A stretch of DNA of 64,000 bases from positions 56,682-120,681 of the forward strand of contig CANJMF010000008.1 in the NCBI GenBank assembly GCA_947475895.1, read 5' to 3'. Positions 8,661 through 16,245 of this stretch are shown here, one piece after another. Numbering within the stretch: position 1 is the stretch's first letter; each line of letters starts with the position of its first letter. This DNA comes from Fidelibacterota bacterium. Its GTDB lineage: Bacteria; Pseudomonadota; Alphaproteobacteria; Rhodospirillales; Rhodospirillaceae. The notes below the pieces were generated by a model. It was not told the DNA's origin. It ran no database searches and was given only the letters and a program-made list of their open reading frames with translations. The translations under genes and the position numbers were made by a program.

Positions 8661-9775
8661 GATGTGGGCCATTCCAACGAATCGACGCGCATTTTTAAAC
8701 GGAGTTCGCGTTCTTGATTGCCCATGGTGCCGCCGACCTCAGAGAAGTGGCCGTCTTGTTCAAACATTTGAATAAAAGACGACGCTTCAAGTGGCCGATC
8801 CGCCTGTAGGGCGATTTCAAGCTGACCAGAATCGTAGTTCCACTCCGACAAAGTGACTTTGCTATCGCGTAGTAGATTCGCGGTCGCGGAAAACAATTCG
8901 AATTGGGGCGGGAAGTGCTCCAATGACAAATAAGATTCAATGTTGTCGAGGTTACTCAGTGCGCCGGCGCGGTCAGCCCGGATCGCCTGACTGCTGGCAT
9001 TCATGCCAGCAAGCGCTGCTTCGGCGCGCATGGTTGCAACGGTGAACACCGCCGCTTCGGCCAGGAAGTATAAAAACGGCGCGGCAATAACGGCAGCAGC
9101 GACCGCGGCCACGCGTTCATTTTGCACAACGCCCCAGAGATCTGTGACGGGCGCGCTGTTGACGGTCCAAGACGTCGGCAGGATATCCGACGCAACCGGT
9201 AAAGGGGGCGTGGGCGCCGTTTGGTTAAGGTCAACGCCGGAGGCGCGCAGAAAGGTGATCCAATCGCGCGACTGAGGCGCCGTCGGCCACCAGCGCGTCG
9301 CGGCAAGCAGCCCGCCGCGCCACACTTGACCCTCAAATCCATCCGTCATGGCGGAGAGGCGAGCACCGTCCGTGAGCGGCGGGCGAAAAAAAGCCTCCGG
9401 CCACACGGTAACGCGCGCATTTGCAAACCCCGCGTCTGCGATCGCTGCTGTGACGTGGCGCTCGTCCCACGCATAAACCGTCACGCGGTGACCTGCCCAG
9501 TGCGCCGCAAAATGGCTCGATACGAAGGGGGACCATTTGCGAACGAGTAAAGCCAGGGCAGATTTTCGTTTTGACTCCGGAAGATTTTCAGCGACTTCGA
9601 AAGTATTTTGCCGCGTAAGCGCACGGCTCAGTATCCACGCAATGCGTCTATCGGACCCCGGCAGCTCCGTCGTTGCGTTCAAGCCTTGGATCAATCGCTT
9701 CGGGGGTTGGGAAAAGGACTTTTGAAGCGACCTTGTCAGCCGGTCGGCGGTATTGCGAAGGGATTCGATAGGCAT
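8657..9775 (-). CDS. gspL: GspL-like T2SS protein
   Basis: 372 residues. A cytosolic N-terminal half is followed by a membrane helix (about 222-246, VAAVAAAVIAAPFLYFLAEAAVF) and a periplasmic half with a ferredoxin-like end. GspL bridges the GspE ATPase and GspM. The actin-like cytosolic domain is poorly conserved here, and the assignment leans on gene order. The ATG at 9775 has AGG 6 bases upstream. That start makes the first 128 bases overlap the end of gspK; a TTG at 9694 would reduce the overlap to 47 bases. Confidence 0.72.
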   Translation of the reverse strand: MPIESLRNTADRLTRSLQKSFSQPPKRLIQGLNATTELPGSDRRIAWILSRALTRQNTFEVAENLPESKRKSALALLVRKWSPFVSSHFAAHWAGHRVTVYAWDERHVTAAIADAGFANARVTVWPEAFFRPPLTDGARLSAMTDGFEGQVWRGGLLAATRWWPTAPQSRDWITFLRASGVDLNQTAPTPPLPVASDILPTSWTVNSAPVTDLWGVVQNERVAAVAAAVIAAPFLYFLAEAAVFTVATMRAEAALAGMNASSQAIRADRAGALSNLDNIESYLSLEHFPPQFELFSATANLLRDSKVTLSEWNYDSGQLEIALQADRPLEASSFIQMFEQDGHFSEVGGTMGNQERELRLKMRVDSLEWPTS

Positions 9776-10754
9776 AGTCCACCTGCCAAGGCTGATTTTG
9801 ACTGAAAGGATTTAAAGAAAGCGAGAAGCGTGTGTCTTCATTGGTCGTGCGATCGATAAAATCCACGATCACGCAGTTGCCCGGCGTAACGCCGAAGAAG
9901 AATGATTCATTTGGAATCGTCACGCTCGCGGCTTCCATGAACTCTCGGGCGTGTTGGAAAGGACTTTCCTGGCGCTGCTCGATCACGTGGGCTGCAGCCG
10001 GCTCGGTCAAGCCAGGAACGTTAGTCAACAAAACGACTTCCGGAGCCGTATTTGGATTGAAGCCGGCGATTGTGCAAGTCGTTAAAATGGGCGACTTCTG
10101 ATCGGCTTCCCACAACTGCGGCACTTCATCCCAGCCCAGGACATTTTGCGCTTCCAGGGGTGTCATTAAAGATACGTTGCTGGGAGGCAGGCGATTGCGT
10201 CGCTCATAGTCTTCGCGCTCCGCACCGGCGAGGCGCGTGAGATCATCCTCGTCGGTCCAATCGCCTAAGGTATCGGGTAACTGATTCCGTAAAGTCTCGG
10301 GCACGTTGTACATTGTCAAAAACCGATCGAGCATCTGCGGGGTCGCGGAGTTCAAGTTTAACAGGCCACGACCATCTTGAATGCGGACGGCATAATTCTG
10401 ATCGCTCTGCATCAGATACGGTCGATCATCAAGGGCAACATAACTCTCGGTCTCGAAGTTGACGGCTAGGGCCTCGAACATTCCACTCGTTTCCGGTCGT
10501 TTGAGATCCGAACCGACTTCCAAGCCGCGTCGCGTCATTGGACGCGTGCCCATGGCAAACACGATTTCATTCGTGGTGTTGGACAAAGCCACGGCTGCGT
10601 CCGTTCGTTGCCTGAGTGCGCGCGCATTTTCTACCGCCATGGACACCCAAGTATTAATCGCAGCCACGCCCAAACCAAACAACGCAATGATCCATAGTGT
10701 CAGGGCCAAGATAAAACCGCCCGATCCTCGGCGATGTCTAAGTACGTCTGTCAT
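9648..10754 (-). CDS. gspK: minor pseudopilin GspK
   Basis: 368 residues, the largest pseudopilin, which caps the pilus tip with GspI and GspJ. The prepilin cleavage site lies after GSGG, ahead of FILALTLWIIALFGLGVAAI. The Glu5 of other pilins is absent, as usual for GspK. NLNSATPQML and FNPNTAPEVVLLTNVPGL are helix-hairpin-helix-like segments found in the family. The ATG overlaps the stop codon of the small ORF upstream (ATGA). The 3' end overlaps gspL by up to 128 bases, which is unusual. Confidence 0.92.
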   Translation of the reverse strand: MTDVLRHRRGSGGFILALTLWIIALFGLGVAAINTWVSMAVENARALRQRTDAAVALSNTTNEIVFAMGTRPMTRRGLEVGSDLKRPETSGMFEALAVNFETESYVALDDRPYLMQSDQNYAVRIQDGRGLLNLNSATPQMLDRFLTMYNVPETLRNQLPDTLGDWTDEDDLTRLAGAEREDYERRNRLPPSNVSLMTPLEAQNVLGWDEVPQLWEADQKSPILTTCTIAGFNPNTAPEVVLLTNVPGLTEPAAAHVIEQRQESPFQHAREFMEAASVTIPNESFFFGVTPGNCVIVDFIDRTTNEDTRFSLSLNPFSQNQPWQVDYAYRIPSQYRRPADKVASKVLFPTPEAIDPRLERNDGAAGVR

Positions 10755-10939
10755 ACGTAATCAAAGGCTTCCCTTGGCCGACGCTCAACGCGCCATTTTA
10801 GCATGCTAAATTCACGGGTTTTTACTCGCGGCGGATTATCGACAGGAGGGCGTAACAAAGCAGTTACATCATTGTCAGAGCTTACCTTAAATGCATGAAA
10901 ACGCTTAATAAGTTGAAAGTTTTCCCTCGATTTACCCAC
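10751..10939 (-). CDS. possible small ORF between gspJ and gspK (62 aa, GTG start)
   Basis: It fills the 188-base gap between the gspJ stop and the gspK start exactly. It begins with GTG three bases after the gspJ stop and ends with TGA overlapping the gspK ATG (ATGA). The product is basic and hydrophilic (MGKSRENFQLIK...) with no membrane helix and no recognised family. The local base composition is more AT-rich than the neighbours. The coupling geometry favours translation; the lack of any recognisable family and the atypical composition argue against it. It might only serve to carry ribosomes to gspK. Confidence 0.35.
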   Translation of the reverse strand: MGKSRENFQLIKRFHAFKVSSDNDVTALLRPPVDNPPRVKTREFSMLKWRVERRPREAFDYV

Positions 10940-10942
10940 GCG

Positions 10943-11563
10943 CTAGGGCTTTCGCGTAATGCCTGAGCCAGGACCGTCGGAAAAGCGCGCCCGGCGCTGG
11001 TGGCTGGCGTCGAGGTTTGCGATGAAAGTCGATGGGAATCCGTCGCCGACCTCAACGCGGATGAGCCAGGGTATCTGAGGGGGGTCCTCGGCCGTTGGAG
11101 GTGGCCACACATCGTTCCACTCGCCCGTTCGATCCCGATAGGAAAAGGCGCCGCGGCTACCCTCCCACCGGCCGACAATCTTTGGGTCGGTATTGGTTTC
11201 TTGATAAGTCAGGGTGGTTTCGTTGCGGCCCGAATCGTAATCGAGGGATAACTTGATGCCGACCGGGGTTCCCGTGCGGCCCCGCAGCGGCCGGATCGTG
11301 AGCCCTTGGAGAGAGCGTTGCGTGCCCGCAAATACGCTCGGCCGCTCGGGGTAATCCGGAATGATGCCCCGCAACGGCTCCAGCAAAAGGTTATTTTGCA
11401 GAACGGCTTGATCGAGGTCGACCAGTTTGTTTTCAACGCTGGTGCGGGCGCTCAGAATTAATCCAAATCCTTGAATTAAGACCACGGAGATAAGGCTCGT
11501 AATAACAAGAACGACGAGCGCCTCAAGCAATGTAAAGCCTGCGGTCGACGATGGCGCGCGCAT
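10943..11563 (-). CDS. gspJ: minor pseudopilin GspJ
   Basis: 206 residues. A type IV pilin-like N-terminus has cleavage after SSTAG and mature FTLLEALVVLVITSLISVVL with Glu5, followed by a beta-rich periplasmic part of about 170 residues. The size, and the order after gspI and before gspK, identify it as GspJ. It starts 2 bp after the gspI stop. GspJ joins GspI and GspK in the pseudopilus tip. It should be processed by the prepilin peptidase, for which a candidate lies at 62449-62955. Confidence 0.85.
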   Translation of the reverse strand: MRAPSSTAGFTLLEALVVLVITSLISVVLIQGFGLILSARTSVENKLVDLDQAVLQNNLLLEPLRGIIPDYPERPSVFAGTQRSLQGLTIRPLRGRTGTPVGIKLSLDYDSGRNETTLTYQETNTDPKIVGRWEGSRGAFSYRDRTGEWNDVWPPPTAEDPPQIPWLIRVEVGDGFPSTFIANLDASHQRRARFSDGPGSGITRKP

Positions 11564-11565
11564 GG

Positions 11566-12045
11566 CTATTTCTTGTTTAGAGTGGTGAATGGGTCGAATG
11601 CGCTCGTAAAACGGTCGTAACCGACTTTTCTTAGGTCAAACGTAAACCACTCGGAAGCGTCAGCCCTGCTTACCGTGACGTGAACTTTGTAAAAACCAAG
11701 GCGGTACCCCGCGAGACCCGCGCCCAAAAGCGCGCTCGTGTTAGGCTGAACTAACGTCTCGCTTTTCCACGCGATCTTGATGTCGCGATCAAGCGGAAGC
11801 TGTCCATCTGGCTCAAGCAGCGGATTGACAGGCGTCATCAACGCCAAAACCGATTGCGTCACAATGCTTTGTTCATTCGCGTCTGCGGAGCGTTGCAGTT
11901 GGCTCGAGGCTAGTGAGATATATGAAACAAGCGGCAATAATGTCAGACCGATAATCGCGATCGCAACGATCGCTTCAAGAAGCGTAAATCCGGCGCTTTT
12001 GCCCGACGGTGGCCGTGTGCGTTTTGGCGCAGACATTGTTTTCAT
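11566..12045 (-). CDS. gspI: minor pseudopilin GspI
   Basis: 159 residues. The leader ends GKSAG and the mature N-terminus is FTLLEAIVAIAIIGLTLLPL with Glu5, the GspI pattern of a proline-containing helix. Its ATG overlaps the gspH stop (ATGA). A compact periplasmic domain follows. GspI starts assembly of the GspI-J-K tip complex. Position between gspH and gspJ agrees with the standard T2SS order. Confidence 0.88.
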   Translation of the reverse strand: MKTMSAPKRTRPPSGKSAGFTLLEAIVAIAIIGLTLLPLVSYISLASSQLQRSADANEQSIVTQSVLALMTPVNPLLEPDGQLPLDRDIKIAWKSETLVQPNTSALLGAGLAGYRLGFYKVHVTVSRADASEWFTFDLRKVGYDRFTSAFDPFTTLNKK

Positions 12046-12566
12046 TCAACCCGCGCAGCTTGGCAAAGCGGCGGCGCTAACGTGTATGAAAAACGCAACC
12101 GGCCGATGGTCACTTCTATATTTCCGCCGTCGCAATAGCCGGAGCTGTGAAAATACACGGGGTCCGTTATTTCAAGACGCCAGCCTTCAGGAAGTTTCAA
12201 CACCGCATAGTGCGGATTGACGGGCGGCAATATCTCGCGTTGCGTGACGCTCAACGAGCGGGTGCGCAGCGATCCTTGAATGACTGTGCCGTCGGCATTT
12301 CTTCCGGTGTTGTTGTCGGGCTCACGCCCGGCATAAGTATAGACGCCCGACAGTACGACATCTTGGCTTTCGCGGAAGGCGGTAAACGCCAATCCGTCGA
12401 CAGCTTGTTCAAAGCTTTCACGCTTCAATGCAAAATCGACGCTTGAGCCAAGCGTTGTCAAATTTGGAAAAACAATCGCGCTTGTGGTCGCAACGATAAC
12501 CAGCACCACCAGCATTTCCAGCAGTGTAAAGCCGCCCGTACGGCCCTGTCTGTTAGCGCGTGGCAT
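12042..12566 (-). CDS. gspH: minor pseudopilin GspH
   Basis: 174 residues from the ATG at 12566. A longer in-frame start at 12704 would add 46 residues that overlap gspG deeply and is rejected. The leader MPRANRQGRTGG is cleaved before FTLLEMLVVLVIVATTSAIV (Glu5). The periplasmic part carries two cysteines (SGYCDGG, PPLCQAA) near the end that could form a disulfide. The start overlaps the gspG stop by 14 bases. GspH is a minor pilin near the pseudopilus tip. Confidence 0.88.
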   Translation of the reverse strand: MPRANRQGRTGGFTLLEMLVVLVIVATTSAIVFPNLTTLGSSVDFALKRESFEQAVDGLAFTAFRESQDVVLSGVYTYAGREPDNNTGRNADGTVIQGSLRTRSLSVTQREILPPVNPHYAVLKLPEGWRLEITDPVYFHSSGYCDGGNIEVTIGRLRFSYTLAPPLCQAARVE

Positions 12567-13038
12567 CCGAAGTAGTCTTCGGCACGAGGCCCACGTCGGC
12601 GTTGACTCCTTCGCCGCCCGCCTGACCATCGGCCCCATAGCTGAAAAGCGCGACCGAGGTCGTTGAGATCGGATTGTATTCGTAAGGATTACCCCACGGA
12701 TCAAGGGGAAGTCCTTCCGACAAATAAGGCCCTTGCCACTTCCGGGCCGCGCGCTCGTCCGCCGGTGCGGTCACGAGCATGCCGAGGCCTTCTTCCTTCG
12801 TGGGGTAACGTCCGATGTCGAGGCGCATTGTATCAAGCGCGCCCTTCAACATGCGGCTTTGCGTATCCGCCGCCGTCACTTTTGACGTATCGACACGTCC
12901 CATGAGTTGTGGGCCCACCAATCCGGCCAACAGGCCGATGATCACGAGCACCACAAGCATTTCAAGAAGGGTAAAGCCCGCTGAGCCGGCGCGGGCGACA
13001 GAACCAAAAGGTCTGAGTTTGGTCACGATATTCGGCAT
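12553..13038 (-). CDS. gspG: major pseudopilin GspG
   Basis: 161 residues. The leader ends AGSAG; the mature protein starts FTLLEMLVVLVIIGLLAGLVG with Glu5, the classic GspG helix. The C-terminal part has KWQGPYLSEGLPLDPWGNPY and FSYGADGQAGGEG, the calcium-binding loop typical of major T2SS pseudopilins. GspG polymerises into the periplasmic pseudopilus that drives secretion. Its start and the gspF stop share one base. Confidence 0.97.
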   Translation of the reverse strand: MPNIVTKLRPFGSVARAGSAGFTLLEMLVVLVIIGLLAGLVGPQLMGRVDTSKVTAADTQSRMLKGALDTMRLDIGRYPTKEEGLGMLVTAPADERAARKWQGPYLSEGLPLDPWGNPYEYNPISTTSVALFSYGADGQAGGEGVNADVGLVPKTTSDATR

Positions 13039-14255
13039 TAGAGAGCCACCTGATTGACCGAAGTGATTGCTAACATAATGGATGCGACGATACCACCAAC
13101 CACCACGCCAATGAGAAGAATGGCGATTGGTTCGAGCATAAGTAGAAACTGCTTCATACGTTGGCGCCCGGTATCTTCATAAAGTGTCGCAAGGGAGCGC
13201 AGCATCGTGGGCAATTCGCCCGATTCTTCGCCAACTTGAACAAGGCTGATAGCTGTATCCGAAAAGGCCTGTTGGCTTGCGAGTGCAGCTGAGAGCGAAT
13301 GACCTGATCGCACGAGTTTCGTTGCCTGCTCTAACCGATCGCGCAAGCTATCCAGAGCGACCGATTCGCGCGCGAGCTGCAGGCCTTTGATCAGATCAAC
13401 ACCGTTGCTCAACATGGTGCTTAGCATTGATGCCCAACGGGCTACTTCCGCATCCTTTAACCACGTCCCGAGAAGCGGCAAGCCAGCAAGAAATTCACGT
13501 AGCCGCGCCATACGTTCCTGGCTGCGGAAAATGGTTATCGCTCCCCACACCAGCCCAGCCGCAATTAAGAAAATGATGAGCTTGTGGTTGCTCAGGAACA
13601 TGCCCGTTTTCAAGACGACGGCCGATACGAAGGGCAAGGGTTTCTTGGCGTTGGCGAGCATCGCGGAAAACCGCGGAACAACGACAATGAAAATAAAAAG
13701 AACCGCAGTGATGCCGGCGAGAATGAGAATCGACGGATAGGTGAGCGCGTTGCGAATATCCTGACGCACTTGACGATCATATGCCATCTGCGCGGCGCCG
13801 TCCTCCAGGGCCTGCCCGAGATGTCCAATGGCTTCGCCGGATGCGGCGAGTTGATGGACATAGGACGGCAAGGTCGGCATGGCCGCGGTGAGCGCGTTCG
13901 TGAAGGTATCGCCCGCTCGCAACTGTTTTTCCATGTTGTTGAAAGCCGTCGCAAGAATGGGGTGAGCCGACTGGTTCTTGAGCGTCCCAATGCCCTGAAC
14001 CAAGGGTACGCCCGCCTTCAGCAACAGCGCTAATTGCTTCAGCGCTAAGATGCGGTCCTGAACGGTGACGGAACGCTTAAGCAGCGAAAGGCCGGTTTTC
14101 TTCAAGGCCACGGCGCGGGCCGCGGTGAGGCTCACTGGTGTCAGCCCTTGGCTCTCCAGGGCGCGCTGCGCCTCACGCTCGTGCGTGGCGTCGAGGCGGC
14201 CCGTCAGGAGACGGCCGGAACCGTCGATGGCCTCATATTGAAAAGACTGAAGCAT
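13038..14255 (-). CDS. gspF: T2SS inner-membrane platform protein GspF
   Basis: 405 residues, two GspF/PilC domains (about 68-190 and 270-392) and three membrane helices (about 170-195, 222-242, 375-398). LKQLALLLKAGVPLVQGI and MLSTMLSNGVDLIKGLQLA are the paired family motifs. GspF sits at the centre of the platform over the GspE ATPase. Here gspE is not the neighbour: it lies 16 kb upstream beyond the glycosyltransferase array. gspF is the first gene of the gspF-D run, and the gene upstream of it on this strand ends in a strong terminator. Confidence 0.96.
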   Translation of the reverse strand: MLQSFQYEAIDGSGRLLTGRLDATHEREAQRALESQGLTPVSLTAARAVALKKTGLSLLKRSVTVQDRILALKQLALLLKAGVPLVQGIGTLKNQSAHPILATAFNNMEKQLRAGDTFTNALTAAMPTLPSYVHQLAASGEAIGHLGQALEDGAAQMAYDRQVRQDIRNALTYPSILILAGITAVLFIFIVVVPRFSAMLANAKKPLPFVSAVVLKTGMFLSNHKLIIFLIAAGLVWGAITIFRSQERMARLREFLAGLPLLGTWLKDAEVARWASMLSTMLSNGVDLIKGLQLARESVALDSLRDRLEQATKLVRSGHSLSAALASQQAFSDTAISLVQVGEESGELPTMLRSLATLYEDTGRQRMKQFLLMLEPIAILLIGVVVGGIVASIMLAITSVNQVAL

Positions 14256-14367
14256 GCATATTTTGGTTTGAGCACCCCGTTCGGGCGATGCGGATAGTAC
14301 GCCGCTACACGAAAATGGGGGCTTAAATGAGTGTCAGCAACCTCATGTAGCATGACACGGTCGGCAA

Positions 14368-14400
14368 AGAAAAAGGGAGGGTGATTTCTCACCCTCCCTT
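14368..14400 (-). terminator. intrinsic terminator after the exported 507-residue protein
   Basis: Minus strand: perfect 12-bp hairpin AAGGGAGGGTGA/TCACCCTCCCTT (14373-14384 with 14389-14400), four-base loop GAAA, then TTTTTCTT. It lies 38 bases past the stop codon of the 14439-15962 gene and before gspF. It should separate that gene from the gspF run. Confidence 0.92.
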
Positions 14401-14438
14401 GATCTTAAACCAGACGAGCTGGTTCTAAGCAGTACCGC

Positions 14439-15962
14439 TTAAGGCTGGCCGCGCGTGGAGCCCGCGTTACGGAACGACGACATGTCGTTGATCTGACCCG
14501 AAGTCGGGTTATAGACGACGTGCTGTACGTAGCCGATAAACGGACCGGTCACCTTCACGGTGTACAGTTCGATCACCGATGCCGTGATGCCAGCACCTGT
14601 TTCGAGATCGGCAGCGCTCAACGTCAAGGTCGCACCGGCGGCGATTGACGAGGTCGTGAACGAACCAACAGACACGCCCGTCGCATCGTGGAACACAGTC
14701 ACAGTCGCGATGCCAGCAGTGGCGCCGTTATTGTGAATGCGGACGTACGAGTTGTACGCCGGAGTGGTGAGCTTGCTGATCGCCGTCGAGTAGAGCGAGT
14801 TCAGCTCGCCGCTGAAGCCGCCGCGGGTCAGTGTAGCCGTCGAACCGGTCGAAACTGCAGGCGTCGCAGCCTGCGGACCAGCTGAACCAGCGCTGAACTT
14901 CAGAGACACGCTACCTGCTGTCGGAGAAGCCGGGATCTGAGTCGTGCCATCGAACACCAACGCGATCGTGAACGAGCTGAAGCCAGCCGCGCCCGAGCCG
15001 ACCGAGAAAGTTGCAGTGTTAGACGTTGCATACGCAGACGCCGTCAACGTTGCGCCCGACATGAACGGACCAACAGTATCGACAAACAGACCGGCCTGTG
15101 TTGCCGCTGACGACAAGAGACCCGACGAAACCGTCACAGAAACCGTACCGGCTGCCGCAGCGGGGGCGATTTGGGTGGTCAGATCGGACGCGAAGACGTT
15201 AGCCGTTGCAGTGATCGTCACGGTGGCCAAAGCCATCGTGCGCAACCCAGCGCCCGCCGCGAAGGACGCTTGAGTGTCTTGCAGATAGGTGAACGCATTC
15301 GGCGTTGACAACGGCGAGACAACGGCGTTGGAAGCTGCCGTCACGGTGGCGGCGAGGGGCGCCGTGGAGGTCACGATCGCACCAGAGAAGGTGTCGTACG
15401 TGGCGCCGCTCGGGTTGTACACTTTGCCACTGATCGAGATCGAGGTATTGGCAGTGGCGAGGGCGTTCGCGGTGGTGAATTGCAGACCGCTGAAGGACAC
15501 GCCGCCAACCGCCGCAGTTTGGGCGGCCGTAACGAAGCAGCCGCTGACGTAGATGGTCTGACCGACCGCAGCAGAACCCGTGCAGAACGCCGTGGCGCCC
15601 GTGATGGTACCGACGAAGCTGCCGGTCGCGCTGCGATGGATCAGATGTGTGCTGAGGAGAGTCAAGTTCGAAGGAACTGCGTTCGCAACAGTGACTTCGA
15701 TGTTGAACGTCAAACCCGACGGAATGTTACAGCTGGTGCAGAACTGCACGCCAAAGCTAACGGTGCCACCAAGCGTGATGGCGTCGGCAGTGGCGGCTGT
15801 GGTCGAGAACACCGTGTTGGACACTTTCAAGGCGCCGGCGGTGTAAACCGCACCGGTGTTGTCAAAGGTACCAACGGAGCTGGTTGCCGCCATCGCGCCG
15901 CTCGACAGAGCGGTCGACGCGAGCAGTGCGCCGCCGAACGTGAAGAATTGTTGTCTATTCAT
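14439..15962 (-). CDS. exported Ser/Thr/Ala-rich protein, candidate surface-layer or matrix protein
   Basis: 507 residues. Signal peptide about 1-25 (MNRQQFFTFGGALLASTAL...AMA). The mature protein is dominated by Ala, Thr, Ser, Val and Gly, with very few Lys or Arg and four Cys (FCTSC, FCTGS, SGCF). It has many short beta-strand-like stretches, as in S-layer and adhesin proteins. No calcium RTX repeats, sortase signal or PEP-CTERM tail are visible. It has its own strong promoter, a 5' hairpin and a perfect terminator, all expected of an abundant product. It is flanked by T2SS genes and by the TPR-glycosyltransferase array, so it is the natural candidate as secretion client and glycosylation target. 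That role is inference; the family was not recognised. Confidence 0.85.
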   Translation of the reverse strand: MNRQQFFTFGGALLASTALSSGAMAATSSVGTFDNTGAVYTAGALKVSNTVFSTTAATADAITLGGTVSFGVQFCTSCNIPSGLTFNIEVTVANAVPSNLTLLSTHLIHRSATGSFVGTITGATAFCTGSAAVGQTIYVSGCFVTAAQTAAVGGVSFSGLQFTTANALATANTSISISGKVYNPSGATYDTFSGAIVTSTAPLAATVTAASNAVVSPLSTPNAFTYLQDTQASFAAGAGLRTMALATVTITATANVFASDLTTQIAPAAAAGTVSVTVSSGLLSSAATQAGLFVDTVGPFMSGATLTASAYATSNTATFSVGSGAAGFSSFTIALVFDGTTQIPASPTAGSVSLKFSAGSAGPQAATPAVSTGSTATLTRGGFSGELNSLYSTAISKLTTPAYNSYVRIHNNGATAGIATVTVFHDATGVSVGSFTTSSIAAGATLTLSAADLETGAGITASVIELYTVKVTGPFIGYVQHVVYNPTSGQINDMSSFRNAGSTRGQP

Positions 15963-16011
15963 AATTATGGGATCCCCTTAAGGTTTCAGATATCTGGTTC
16001 ACTTGCTCCAT

Positions 16012-16029
16012 GTTTGCCGCAAAGCAAAC
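16012..16029 (-). promoter_or_regulatory. 5'-UTR stem-loop of the exported-protein gene
   Basis: Minus strand GTTTGC-TTTGCG-GCAAAC: a 6-bp stem with 6-base loop, about 20 bases after the predicted transcription start of the 507-residue protein gene. Hairpins near the 5' end often stabilise abundant mRNAs; that role is inference. Confidence 0.5.
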
Positions 16030-16055
16030 ACTGTGGCGCCCGTCAGCGCGGTGCC

Positions 16056-16084
16056 ATATCACTCTGGCAGCCCTGTAATGTCAA
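16056..16084 (-). promoter_or_regulatory. strong sigma-70 type promoter of the exported-protein gene
   Basis: Minus strand: perfect TTGACA (16079-16084), 17-base spacer, TGATAT (16056-16061). This is the best promoter match I found in the window. It leaves an untranslated leader of about 85 bases before the ATG at 15962, including AAGGGGAT as a probable ribosome-binding site. The 283 bases between the gene start and the array end hold only this control region. Confidence 0.8.
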
Positions 16085-16245
16085 GCGGCGGAGCTTGTAA
16101 AATCCTGCACCAACCTGCTTTTTTCAGTGTGAAAAGTGCCTGAGACGTCAGTTTGTTAACGGATGATTAACAGATCCAACATGGGAATGCTGCAGGTGCG
16201 CGGTCAGCGGGTGGAATAGCCCCTGATCGTAACCGGGGGTAAGTT

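Noticed and set aside
12567..12704. Longer gspH start
   Set aside because: It would put 46 residues before a prepilin leader and overlap gspG by 152 bases; the ATG at 12566 gives a normal leader ending TGG before FTLLE.
16200..16245. CCCC...GGGG pairing just after the array as its terminator
   Set aside because: Short, imperfect stem and no T-run on the minus strand; the end of the array transcript remains undefined.
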